Shown: piece by piece, positions 41,519 through 49,428 of the stretch
Layout: each line of letters begins with the position of its first letter
Position numbering within the stretch: position 1 is the first letter of the stretch
Assembly (NCBI GenBank): GCA_039922875.1
Contig: JBDTDV010000023.1
Location: forward strand, 40,318 to 104,317
Source of the DNA: JBDTDV01 sp039922875
Lineage (GTDB): Bacteria > Actinomycetota > Actinomycetes > Actinomycetales > Microbacteriaceae
DNA: 64,000 nucleotides
Direction of reading: 5' to 3'
Made by a program: the position numbers and the translations under genes
The notes under the pieces: model-generated
The model's database searches: none
What the model saw: only the letters and a program-made list of their open reading frames with translations
What the model was told of the DNA's origin: nothing

Positions 41519-42592
41519 TCACTGGCCGATGATGGCTATCGCATCTTCGGCCTCGATCGTGATGCCGATATTCATGGTGAACGGCTCGTTGCGTCGCGTC
41601 GGAGTGATGCTGCCGTCGAAGAGGGAGCGCACGGTGGCCTGAACCTGAGCGACCCCGTTGAGGCCCTGGGCTTGCCAACCGGACCGGCCCGCCTCGATCT
41701 GCACGGTGGGATAGCGCACTATGGTCCAGTTCGGGGCGCCGTCTACCCGGTCGTCGATTTCTATGCCGAACGGACAGCCGGCCGGCTGCAAGGTGTGCTG
41801 GGCGGCACAGGCATCCAGCGCCCGGTCGACCTCCTTTTGCACCGAGGTGTTGAAGGCTCGGTTTGCGCGGGTGACAACGTGCACCTGCGCGTTTTCCGAT
41901 CCGGGGGTGATCGTGGCGGTGACCGGTTCCGCCGAGAGCAGGGCGGAGGCGTGTCCGAAGGTATAGCGGGCGGGAGCGAACATGAGATAGCGTGCGTGTG
42001 CTCCGTATCCGCCGGCGTCGGTGCCGGTCGGGCCGTGATCGTCCGTCGGCCGCGCGTCGGCCGCGCGTGGGTCGACATTCAGCCCGGCAAGCGTGAACGT
42101 GTGCGCGTGCGCGACAGTGACGGTCACCACCGCAAGCGGATTGGTCGCGAATCGCCAACTGGGGAAGACGCCAAGCCACGCGCCGGCGGGCTTCACGGTG
42201 AATACGCACGTGCCGGGCACGGAGTCCAGCAGGTAGCGCGCCGTCACCAGCCTGGTCCCGGCGCTGCCGGCGGACTCGGTCAGCTCGATATCGGTCAGCA
42301 CCCCGAGCGCCGAACCCCGCAGCAGTTCTCGGGAGACGTCGGGCGAGGGTTGCCTCGCATCGACGCCGGGTAAGGCGAGGGCGGCAGCCGGCTGATGTTG
42401 CGCCAGCGCGGTCAGATACGCGTCGACCAGCCCACTGGCGCTGTAGAGCTCACGGCTCGCCGCCGCGACCGCGCTGATCAGCGCAGCGACCAGAAGCAGG
42501 CCCAGCAGCGACCAGATCAGCACGCGGGCGCCCAGCCGCCGCTTCGGTGCCGGCTCGCCCGGGACCATCGGCGGCTGGACGGTTTCAGACAT
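41519..42592 (-). CDS. Membrane-anchored protein of unknown function
   Basis: A 357-residue protein: a short cytoplasmic start, one membrane helix at about residues 25-47 (VLIWSLLGLLLVAALISAVAA), and an extracytoplasmic part without a recognised family. A helical segment after the helix (SGLVDAYLTALAQHQPAAAL) resembles the NTF2-like stalk of lipoprotein-type proteins, then beta-rich sequence with Cys pairs. The ATG at 42592 fits the end of the neighbouring intergenic region; a longer open frame upstream overlaps the helicase gene on the other strand and is not coding. Confidence 0.65.
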   Translation of the reverse strand: MSETVQPPMVPGEPAPKRRLGARVLIWSLLGLLLVAALISAVAAASRELYSASGLVDAYLTALAQHQPAAALALPGVDARQPSPDVSRELLRGSALGVLTDIELTESAGSAGTRLVTARYLLDSVPGTCVFTVKPAGAWLGVFPSWRFATNPLAVVTVTVAHAHTFTLAGLNVDPRAADARPTDDHGPTGTDAGGYGAHARYLMFAPARYTFGHASALLSAEPVTATITPGSENAQVHVVTRANRAFNTSVQKEVDRALDACAAQHTLQPAGCPFGIEIDDRVDGAPNWTIVRYPTVQIEAGRSGWQAQGLNGVAQVQATVRSLFDGSITPTRRNEPFTMNIGITIEAEDAIAIIGQ

Positions 42593-42709
42593 CACCACAG
42601 CATAGAAGAAGGCCCGGCTGTGGATAGCGGGGGGCCGATGGCATCCGTCTTCAGTAAAATGAGTGGGTCGCCCCATCCGCGACCCGTGCCGCGTTTGAAA
42701 GGGGCATCC

Positions 42710-43981
42710 GTGAGTCCGATCGCCCTTTCCGCAGAGCAGGCCGTCGTCTTCGAGGCGATCGAGAAGACCCGGCAGCACGTTTTCGTCACGGGGCGGGCCG
42801 GCACCGGAAAATCCACCCTGCTGAACCATCTTGCCTGGAACACCGATAAGCAATTGGTGATCGCGGCGCCCACCGGGGTAGCGGCGTTGAACGTCGGCGG
42901 GCAGACCATTCACTCGCTGTTCCGACTGCCGATCGGGGTGATCGCTGATCATGATATTCAGCAAAGCGCCGAGGTGCGAAAGCTGCTGAACACGATCGAC
43001 ACGCTCGTCATCGACGAGATCTCGATGGTCAATGCGGATCTGATGGATGCCGTCGACCGCAGTCTGCGGCAGGCTCGCCAGCGGAGGCACGAACCGTTCG
43101 GCGGAGTGCAACTGGTGCTGTTCGGCGACCCGTACCAGTTGGCGCCGGTGCCCGGGGACGCCGACGAACGCGCCTACTTCGGCGACACCTACCGCTCGAT
43201 GTGGTTTTTCGACGCGAAGGTCTGGCGCGAGGCAGAGCTGAAGATCTACGAGCTGTCCGAGATCCACCGTCAGCACGAGGCAGACTTCAAGGCGATGTTG
43301 ACGGCGGTGCGGCACGGGCTCGTCACCAAGGAGATTGCCGACCGCCTCAACGAGGTCGGCGCCCGCCCAGCCCCGACCGACGGCACGATCACGTTGGCCA
43401 CCCGCAACGACACCGTCAACCGGATCAATGCCAGGGAACTCGAGCGGCTTCCCGGTCGGGCGCTGACCGCGAACGCGGAGATCAGCGGAGACTTCAACGG
43501 GCGCACCTTCCCGGCTGACGAGGCACTCCAGTTGAAGGTCGGCGCTCAGGTGATGTTCCTGCGCAATGACGTCGGTGACGCCGGACACCGTTGGGTCAAC
43601 GGCACCATTGGAACGGTCAGCCGGATCTCCGCCACGGTGTATGTCGAGGTCGACGGGGAGGTCCACGAGGTGGAGCCGGTGACCTGGGAGAAGTACAAGT
43701 ACTCCTACTCACCCGCGACGAAGAAGCTGACCAAGGATGTGGTGGCCGAGTTCACCCAGTTCCCGCTGCGCCTGGCCTGGGCGGTGACGATCCACAAGTC
43801 GCAGGGCAAGAGCTACCAGTCGGCCATTGTGGACCTCGGCTCCCGCGCGTTCAGCCCAGGCCAGACCTACGTCGCGCTGAGCCGGATCACCGCCCTGGAC
43901 GGGCTCTACCTGACTCGGCCGCTTCGTCCCGGCGACATCATGGTCGACGCGCACGTTGAGCGCTTCATGCGCGGCGACTGA
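42710..43981 (+). CDS. Pif1-like / RecD-type ATP-dependent DNA helicase
   Basis: A 423-residue superfamily 1B helicase. Walker A TGRAGTGKST lies near residue 30, the DEISMVNADLMD motif near 105, GDPYQLAPVPGD near 140, and the C-terminal motifs NGTIGTV and AWAVTIHKSQGKSY near 360 (UvrD-C2-like). Single-gene Pif1-like helicases are found in many actinobacteria; the cellular role is not settled. GTG at 42710 has AAAGGGG upstream; TAAAAT at 42655 may be the -10 box. Confidence 0.9.
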   Translation: MSPIALSAEQAVVFEAIEKTRQHVFVTGRAGTGKSTLLNHLAWNTDKQLVIAAPTGVAALNVGGQTIHSLFRLPIGVIADHDIQQSAEVRKLLNTIDTLVIDEISMVNADLMDAVDRSLRQARQRRHEPFGGVQLVLFGDPYQLAPVPGDADERAYFGDTYRSMWFFDAKVWREAELKIYELSEIHRQHEADFKAMLTAVRHGLVTKEIADRLNEVGARPAPTDGTITLATRNDTVNRINARELERLPGRALTANAEISGDFNGRTFPADEALQLKVGAQVMFLRNDVGDAGHRWVNGTIGTVSRISATVYVEVDGEVHEVEPVTWEKYKYSYSPATKKLTKDVVAEFTQFPLRLAWAVTIHKSQGKSYQSAIVDLGSRAFSPGQTYVALSRITALDGLYLTRPLRPGDIMVDAHVERFMRGD

Positions 43982-44128
43982 GCGCGGCGGCCGAATCCCA
44001 CCCGCCGGCCTCGCGGCATCCGGTTGCCCGGTATGGAATCGAGACCTGCCGTGCCTGCGCGAATGCGGGCTCAGCGCGAAGCGTCGGTAGAATCTCTGGT
44101 AGTCATCAGACAACCGTCGGGGGATGGA

Positions 44129-45442
44129 ATGAAATTGGCACGGAACCGTTTTGCCCGTGCGGCCGCCGCCGCGCTGACTGCTGGTGTCCTGCTGCTCATG
44201 ACCGCGTGCACACCATCGGCCGATGCCACTTCTAAACTTCCGGAGCAGGTCCCCGGATCCTTCGACAAAGAGATTGTGACGCATTTGGATGCCGCGCTGG
44301 ACACGGCGGTAACCCTGTCCGGCTCGACCGGTGCGATCGCCGGCGTCTGGGCGCCGTGGGCCGGCACGTGGGAGGCCTCTCCCGGCACGACGACGAACGA
44401 TGGGAAAGAGCCGCTCAACACCGATATGCGATTCCGGATCGGCGCGAACACCACGGCGATGACCTGCTCCGTGATGCTCTCCCTGGTGGATCAGAATCAG
44501 CTCAAGCTTGACGATCCGGTGTCAAAGTATCTGCCGCGGGTCGTCGGGATCGACGGAATCACACTCGCTCAGCTGTGCCAGAACACCTCTGGACTGGCCG
44601 ATTACACCGCTGCGCTCGCGCCTCAGTTCGTGAACAACCCGGAGCGGATCTGGCCGCCGCTTGAGATCTTCAGCGATGGCGCCGCGAGTGCCGCCTCGAC
44701 CAAGCCCGGCACGGCCTGGGCCAACTCCAGCACGGGGGTCGTGCTGTTGGGGATGGCGCTTGAGTCGGCGACCGGGCTGGATTGGCCGCATCTGTATCAG
44801 CAGTACGTGTTCGATCGGCTCGGGATGGATGCCTCGAGCTTCCCAGACCCGGAGCAACTCACGATCCGAGGTGCGCACCCGAACGGGTACGCGACCGCAC
44901 TCAACCCGATTGACGGCACGCCCCAGTGCGGAACGGTGGTTGATGACACCGAACTGTCCAACTCCATGCTGTACACCGCGGGTGGGGCGGTCTCGGACTT
45001 GAACGATATGGGCAGGTTCGCCCAGGCGCTCGCGAATGGATCTTTGCTCACAAAGGCAACCAGTAAAGCCCAATGGAAGACCGTTCCCCTGGGCGGCACC
45101 GCGCCGGCTTGGCAGCAGTACGGACTTGGCGGGATCCAGCTGGGGCCGATGCGCGGTCAGGCTGGCGCGGTCCCCGGATTCATCTCGGCCATGCTCAGCG
45201 ATCCCTCGTCTGGCCTGACCGTCGTGGTCATGCTGAACAATTCGACCAGCGGTGCGGCGTTCGCTCAAGCATTCGCGCAGCAACTGGCCGCTATCGCCTC
45301 GAAGGCACCGGCGAAGAAAGGTTCGCCACCCACGATCGCACTGCCCTGGTCCGCGCAGCAGGCAGCCGACACGGTCACGGCGAGCACAGTCTGCCCGCCC
45401 GCACCGGCTACACCGCCCGCCGAGCCGGCGCCTGCGGGGTAG
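44129..45442 (+). CDS. Penicillin-binding-protein-like lipoprotein lacking catalytic residues
   Basis: A 437-residue lipoprotein (lipobox LMTAC, Cys 27) with the fold of class C beta-lactamase/DD-peptidase proteins: RFRIGANTTAMTCSVMLSLVDQNQLKLDDPVSKYLP, then the N-terminal serine-hydrolase topology. The Ser-x-x-Lys motif has become Ala106-Asn-Thr-Thr109, the Tyr-x-Asn motif reads AWANSS, and the usual H-x-G region reads GQAGAVPGF. All three catalytic motifs are therefore changed, which suggests a binding or structural role instead of hydrolysis. ATG at 44129 starts the signal peptide; GGGGG precedes it. Confidence 0.8.
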   Translation: MKLARNRFARAAAAALTAGVLLLMTACTPSADATSKLPEQVPGSFDKEIVTHLDAALDTAVTLSGSTGAIAGVWAPWAGTWEASPGTTTNDGKEPLNTDMRFRIGANTTAMTCSVMLSLVDQNQLKLDDPVSKYLPRVVGIDGITLAQLCQNTSGLADYTAALAPQFVNNPERIWPPLEIFSDGAASAASTKPGTAWANSSTGVVLLGMALESATGLDWPHLYQQYVFDRLGMDASSFPDPEQLTIRGAHPNGYATALNPIDGTPQCGTVVDDTELSNSMLYTAGGAVSDLNDMGRFAQALANGSLLTKATSKAQWKTVPLGGTAPAWQQYGLGGIQLGPMRGQAGAVPGFISAMLSDPSSGLTVVVMLNNSTSGAAFAQAFAQQLAAIASKAPAKKGSPPTIALPWSAQQAADTVTASTVCPPAPATPPAEPAPAG

Positions 45443-45532
45443 TTGCGTCGTACTCATCAGGCACGGAGCCGAGAATGCGGCACGTTCTGCCTGTTGAGCG
45501 TGACGGTGCGTCCATCCCGCCTGTTTAACGTT

Positions 45533-45596
45533 GCGGGGCGCGGATGTCGCGGGGCGCGGATGTCGCGGGGCGCGGCGATTGCGGGGCGCGGCGATG
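45533..45596. repeat. Four 16-bp tandem repeats
   Basis: Four consecutive 16-base units starting GCGGGGCGCGG (two end GATGT C, two end CGATT/CGATG) lie in the 203-bp gap between the two convergent genes. Nothing else was recognised in this gap. Confidence 0.9.
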
Positions 45597-45645
45597 CCGG
45601 GCGACGCAGTAGGCTGCATCGCCCGGCGTTGATACCGGCGGTCGC

Positions 45646-46857
45646 TTACGCGCGCAGCGCCTTCCGACTGGCCATCATCAGGCCGAGCCCTGCCGCGAGC
45701 AGCAGGGCGATCAGTCCGCCGAGACCAGCGATGTCGCTACCCGTGGAGGCCAGCCCACCCATCCTGGCACCGTTGTGACCGGCCGCGGTTGCGTGGCCGA
45801 CGGTCGTCATCTGGGTGACCGGGGTGACCGCGGTGACGGGCGTGACCGGGGTGACCGCGGTGACCGGCGTAACCGGGGTGACCGGGGTCACGGGCGTGAC
45901 CGGGGTGACCGGGGTGACTGGGGTGACGGTGGAGCCGGTGCTGGTGGAGTCGCCGATGACGCTGAGCGCGTTTCCGCTGATGGTGACCGGGAGGTTCAGC
46001 GTGGGGATGAGCTGGTTTCCGCTGAGGATCCCGTCGGAGCCGCTTGTGATGGCTCCGATTCCGTTGCTGTTGCTCGGTGTCGTGACCGGGGTGACCGGGC
46101 TGACCGGGGTGACGGTGGAGCCGGTGCTGGTGGAGTCGCCGATGACGCTGAGCGCGTTGCCGCTGATGGTGACCGGGAGGTTCAGCGTGGGGATGAGCTG
46201 GTTTCCGCTGAGGATCCCGTCGGAGCCGTTTGTGATGGCTCCGATTCCGTTGCTGTTGCTCGTGGTTGTAACCGGGGTGACCGGGGTGACCGTGGAGCCG
46301 GTGCTGGTGGAGTCGCCGATGATGCTGAGCGCGTTGCCGCTGATGGTGACCGGAATGGTGGCATCCAGGATGGCCTGGTTTCCGCTCAGAATCCCGTCAC
46401 TGCCATCGGTCACTGCAGCCGGTGCGGCACGAGTTGCTCCGGCGGGGTTCGCCGTCGCATCCGTGCTGGTGGAGTCGCCGATGACCGAGACCGCGTTACC
46501 GCTGACCTGGATCGGGACATCCACCGAGACGATCGCCTGGTTCCCCGACGCGATGCCGTCGGAGCCGCTGGTGGTCGCTTCAACCGGTGCCGCGACAGGC
46601 GCAGACTCCGTCGCCGTCACCTGCGGCGCAGGTGCCGCCTCCGCGATTGTCGAATCGGTACTGGTTGCATCACCGATTCCGCTGATTGCATTCCCGACGG
46701 CCGTGATCGGAGCAGTGATGGAGCTGACGATTTGGTTCCCCGAGAGGATTCCGTCGTCTCCTTGCGTCTCTGCGGCATTCGCCGTTCCCATGCCGACGAG
46801 TGAAAGCCCGCCGACGAAGAGGGCAAACCACAGCCCTCTCGATACGTATTTATTCAT
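45646..46857 (-). CDS. Cell-wall-anchored chaplin-like repeat protein (cysteine-free)
   Basis: A 403-residue surface protein. After a signal peptide (to TANA, about residue 28) come five repeats of about 35-45 residues on the theme SDGILSGNQ...PVTISGNALSVIGDSTSTGS, very like the chaplin domain (SGN...P-V-V-GN-V-IG) but without its cysteines. The last two copies are almost identical in DNA. A VTP-rich segment follows (about residues 303-360), then the sorting signal LASTGS, a hydrophobic helix and a basic end. Streptomyces long chaplins are anchored at a similar LAXTG site by class E sortase. Surface coating or hydrophobicity is an inferred role. Confidence 0.8.
   Translation of the reverse strand: MNKYVSRGLWFALFVGGLSLVGMGTANAAETQGDDGILSGNQIVSSITAPITAVGNAISGIGDATSTDSTIAEAAPAPQVTATESAPVAAPVEATTSGSDGIASGNQAIVSVDVPIQVSGNAVSVIGDSTSTDATANPAGATRAAPAAVTDGSDGILSGNQAILDATIPVTISGNALSIIGDSTSTGSTVTPVTPVTTTSNSNGIGAITNGSDGILSGNQLIPTLNLPVTISGNALSVIGDSTSTGSTVTPVSPVTPVTTPSNSNGIGAITSGSDGILSGNQLIPTLNLPVTISGNALSVIGDSTSTGSTVTPVTPVTPVTPVTPVTPVTPVTAVTPVTPVTAVTPVTQMTTVGHATAAGHNGARMGGLASTGSDIAGLGGLIALLLAAGLGLMMASRKALRA
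45820..45935. repeat. VTP-coding low-complexity repeat
   Basis: A run of short GACCGGGGT-type units in the chaplin-like gene encodes Val-Thr-Pro over and over and would be prone to slippage. The following 146-bp block (45925 on) recurs almost unchanged 186 bp later. Confidence 0.85.
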
Positions 46858-46943
46858 GATCCTTGAACTCCTTGATTGAGTGATTGTGCTCCCGGAAGGG
46901 AGTATTCGGTCCGTGACCGTCCCGGCAGGACGGCAGGACTCAC

Positions 46944-48026
46944 TCAGTCAGGGGATTCGTCGGATTCGAAGGTAGGGGCGGGCGGAAGCGTGTCGTTGTG
47001 CGTTCCCGAGGTGCCGCCTGCGACGGCGAGCGGATGCCACCCGCTATCACTCAGGCTGGCCACGGCACCGACAGCTCCGCCGGCGCTCGACCCGGAGGTC
47101 GAACTGGTCGCCGGTGCTGCGGGGGTGCTGGGATTCGGTGTTCCGGGCAGGCGTTGGCCACCTGGCGGGGACGAACTTGCGGCGATCCAGAGCGTCGGCA
47201 GGACGGCAGAATTGGCCGACAAGGACTTCGGCGCGGACTGGCCACCCGGCGACTGGCTTCCGCTGGACGCAACGGTGGCGAGATCGGTGGCGGATGTTAT
47301 CAGCGGCGCAACCGGGTCGGGCGTCGTCGTCGCCGGTCGGTCTTGGGGCGGAAGTAGTGCCGGCAGCTCTTCGACCACCGGACCGAGTGCCCCTACGACC
47401 GGGGCCACAGTGCCGGCGACGAGGCCGAGGGCGCCGTCAAGCGTGGTCGAGATCGGGGTGAGGATGCCGTTCAACGCAGCGTCGCCGACGATTGTCGAGA
47501 CGACTGGAAGCTGGCCGAGCAGGCCGTCGACCGCATTGGTCGCCGTGCCGACGATGGGCGCGTGAAGAATCCCGGCCACCGGTTCGCCGGCGACGGCATC
47601 CGTAAGATTTGTGGCGATCGCCGCGACGGAACCGACAACCGCGGCGACGGGGGCGGTGGTTGGTGCAGAATTCGCCGGCTGAGCCGGGCTTGCGGCAGCC
47701 GGGCTTGCGGCAGCCGGGCTTGCGGCAACTGGGCTTTCAACCGGCGTACTCTCTACCACTTGGGGTACTGCTGCGGGCGCCAAGGAAGAGGCGGCCGATG
47801 ACAGCGTCGAGACCGTGGACGTGGCCGCGGACGAGACCGTCGAGGTCAGCGTGCCGAGCAGCGAGCCACCAGAGGGCTGCTCGTCAGCGGAGGCCGAGGT
47901 GCTGCCGAATGCCGCGCCGAGCAGCAATAAACCAGCCGCCAATGTTGAGGCGGCGAGCGCGATTTGCGCGATCCGGCTCGTTCGAGATGGCGCACCACCC
48001 GTGTCAACACGCTCGGTGTCGTGCAC
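46944..48026 (-). CDS. Exported low-complexity protein of unknown function
   Basis: A 360-residue protein with a signal peptide (hydrophobic run about residues 18-40, ending SASA) and a mature part made of Ser, Ala, Thr, Val and Pro, including SPAAASPAAASPAQP repeats and long helical stretches of Ala-Val-Gly-Leu. No family or catalytic motif was recognised and no sorting signal is present at its end. The GTG at 48026 is preferred because GGAGG lies eight to nine bases upstream; the frame is open to 48047. It precedes the chaplin-like gene on the same strand, so both may be cell-surface components. Confidence 0.65.
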   Translation of the reverse strand: MHDTERVDTGGAPSRTSRIAQIALAASTLAAGLLLLGAAFGSTSASADEQPSGGSLLGTLTSTVSSAATSTVSTLSSAASSLAPAAVPQVVESTPVESPVAASPAAASPAAASPAQPANSAPTTAPVAAVVGSVAAIATNLTDAVAGEPVAGILHAPIVGTATNAVDGLLGQLPVVSTIVGDAALNGILTPISTTLDGALGLVAGTVAPVVGALGPVVEELPALLPPQDRPATTTPDPVAPLITSATDLATVASSGSQSPGGQSAPKSLSANSAVLPTLWIAASSSPPGGQRLPGTPNPSTPAAPATSSTSGSSAGGAVGAVASLSDSGWHPLAVAGGTSGTHNDTLPPAPTFESDESPD

Positions 48027-48175
48027 TGTGGTCACCTCCCCCGACAAGACTTCTCGCTCACGTTATCGGGAATCTGAGTGTTCGTCCACCGAAAGCTGAG
48101 AATTCGTTCACCTGGAGCTGGGTGATTGCCGTCGGAGCCGAGCTTCGCCACGTCCCGCATCGCCGCAGCGCGCCA

Positions 48176-48181
48176 TAGGAT
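48176..48181 (+). promoter_or_regulatory. -10 box of a probable leaderless DinB-like gene transcript
   Basis: TAGGAT ends exactly six bases before the ATG at 48188; there is no ribosome-binding site. Confidence 0.5.
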
Positions 48182-48187
48182 CAGAAC

Positions 48188-48715
48188 ATGCCGATCGTTC
48201 CTGACACGAAAGACTGGAGCTGGGTGCTTCAGCGTCGATGCGACCAGTGCGGCTTTGACTCCACCGCCCTTGCCTTCGACGCCGTCCCCGCGCTCGTCAG
48301 AGCCACGACCGCGAAGTGGAGCATCATTTTGGGCCGCACCGGTGCGGGACAACGCCCAGATGAGAACACCTGGTCACCGGTGGAATATGCGGCTCATACC
48401 CGTGATGTGTGCGGGCTATTCGGTGAGCGCCTGGCCATGGTACTCAATGACGACGAGCCGGTCTTCCCCGACTGGGATCAGGATGCCGCGGCCATTGACG
48501 GCCGCTATGACGAGCAGGACCCCGCTGTCGTCTCCGGCGAGCTCAGCGCGGCGGCAGACGCGACAGCGGATGCCTTCGCCACGGTGCCAGCCGCCTCGCG
48601 GGGGCGCAAGGGTAAACGCAGCGACGGAACCGTTTTCACGGTCGCTACGCTAGCGAGGTATTTCGCGCACGACCTGGTGCACCACCTGCACGACGTCGCA
48701 CCACATTCCTCCTAA
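48188..48715 (+). CDS. DinB / mycothiol-dependent-enzyme fold protein
   Basis: A 175-residue protein of the DinB-like four-helix fold: EYAAHTRDVCGLFGERLAMVL contains the first metal-binding histidine and ARYFAHDLVHHLHDV the C-terminal histidines. Proteins of this kind include thiol-dependent transferases such as maleylpyruvate isomerase and mycothiol-linked enzymes; the reaction is unknown. An N-terminal extension (SWVLQRRCDQCGFD) carries a CxxC. Translation is probably leaderless. Confidence 0.8.
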   Translation: MPIVPDTKDWSWVLQRRCDQCGFDSTALAFDAVPALVRATTAKWSIILGRTGAGQRPDENTWSPVEYAAHTRDVCGLFGERLAMVLNDDEPVFPDWDQDAAAIDGRYDEQDPAVVSGELSAAADATADAFATVPAASRGRKGKRSDGTVFTVATLARYFAHDLVHHLHDVAPHSS

Positions 48716-48782
48716 ACCCAGCCCCTCCCCACAATCCGACGAGTCCAGGCTCGATGAACCCCACGAGTCCAGCCTCGGTGAA

Positions 48783-48849
48783 CCACGCGAGTCCAGGATT
48801 TATGTGGGTGTTCTGCGCAAACACCCACACTTAGCCGGGACTCGCGTGG
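48783..48849. terminator. Nested hairpin between convergent DinB-like and metallophosphoesterase genes
   Basis: A perfect 12-bp outer stem (CCACGCGAGTCC with GGACTCGCGTGG) encloses a perfect ten-base inner stem (TGTGGGTGTT with AACACCCACA). It lies directly before the metallophosphoesterase stop codon, consistent with a two-way terminator. Two or more 24-bp repeats (ACGAGTCCAGGCTCG...) precede it from 48739. Confidence 0.7.
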
Positions 48850-48851
48850 TC

Positions 48852-49355
48852 TCAGCTGGCCACGTGCTCAAGCTTGAGATCGCGAAGCGAGCCGGAGTCC
48901 GCAACCGCGGTCAGCATCGTGCACGCCGGTTGCCGACGACGGTCCGTAGGGGAGCCCGGGTTCAGGAGCCGCAGGCCGCCGGGGGCGCTGGTGTCCCACG
49001 GAATGTGGCTGTGGCCGAAGACCAGCACGTCGGCATCCGGATACGCCGCTTCGCAGCGAGCCTCACGCCCTGCGGCGGGGCCCGTCTCGTGCACGACGGC
49101 AAAGCGGATGCCGTCGATCACCCTGCGGGCCACTTCCGGTAGTCGTTGGCGCAGCTCGTCGCCGTCGTTGTTGCCCCACACCCCGATCACGCTCGCCGCC
49201 CTGGCCTGCAGCTCATCCAAGAGGCTCGCCGCCACCCAGTCGCCCGCATGGATGACGATGTCGGCAGCATCGACCGCGAGCCACACCGCGGACGGGAGGG
49301 CGCGCGCCCGGGCGGGCACGTGAGTGTCAGAGATCAGCAGCAAGCGGCTGGGCAT
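48852..49355 (-). CDS. Metallophosphoesterase (YfcE-like)
   Basis: A 167-residue calcineurin-type phosphoesterase. The metal-site motifs occur in order: ISDTHVP (near residue 7), GDWV (near 38), GNND (near 60), and GHSHIP (near 118) with the late histidines. The closest shape is the YfcE/MJ0936 phosphodiesterase group; the natural substrate is not known. Confidence 0.88.
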   Translation of the reverse strand: MPSRLLLISDTHVPARARALPSAVWLAVDAADIVIHAGDWVAASLLDELQARAASVIGVWGNNDGDELRQRLPEVARRVIDGIRFAVVHETGPAAGREARCEAAYPDADVLVFGHSHIPWDTSAPGGLRLLNPGSPTDRRRQPACTMLTAVADSGSLRDLKLEHVAS

Positions 49356-49428
49356 GATCTATGGTCATCCGAGCCGTCAGCGTTGTGCAAGCTGCAGTTG
49401 TACCACCTGCGCGCCGTTTAGCGAGCGG

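Noticed and set aside
39477..42209. A 910-codon open frame antisense to the CopD-CtaG gene
   Set aside because: It is very rich in Arg, Gly, Gln and His with no domain similarity, and lies opposite a clear membrane-protein gene; this is the usual antisense shadow in GC-rich DNA.
45820..45935. A CRISPR array
   Set aside because: The short repeats encode Val-Thr-Pro within a gene and have no spacers; none of the other tandem arrays has spacers either.
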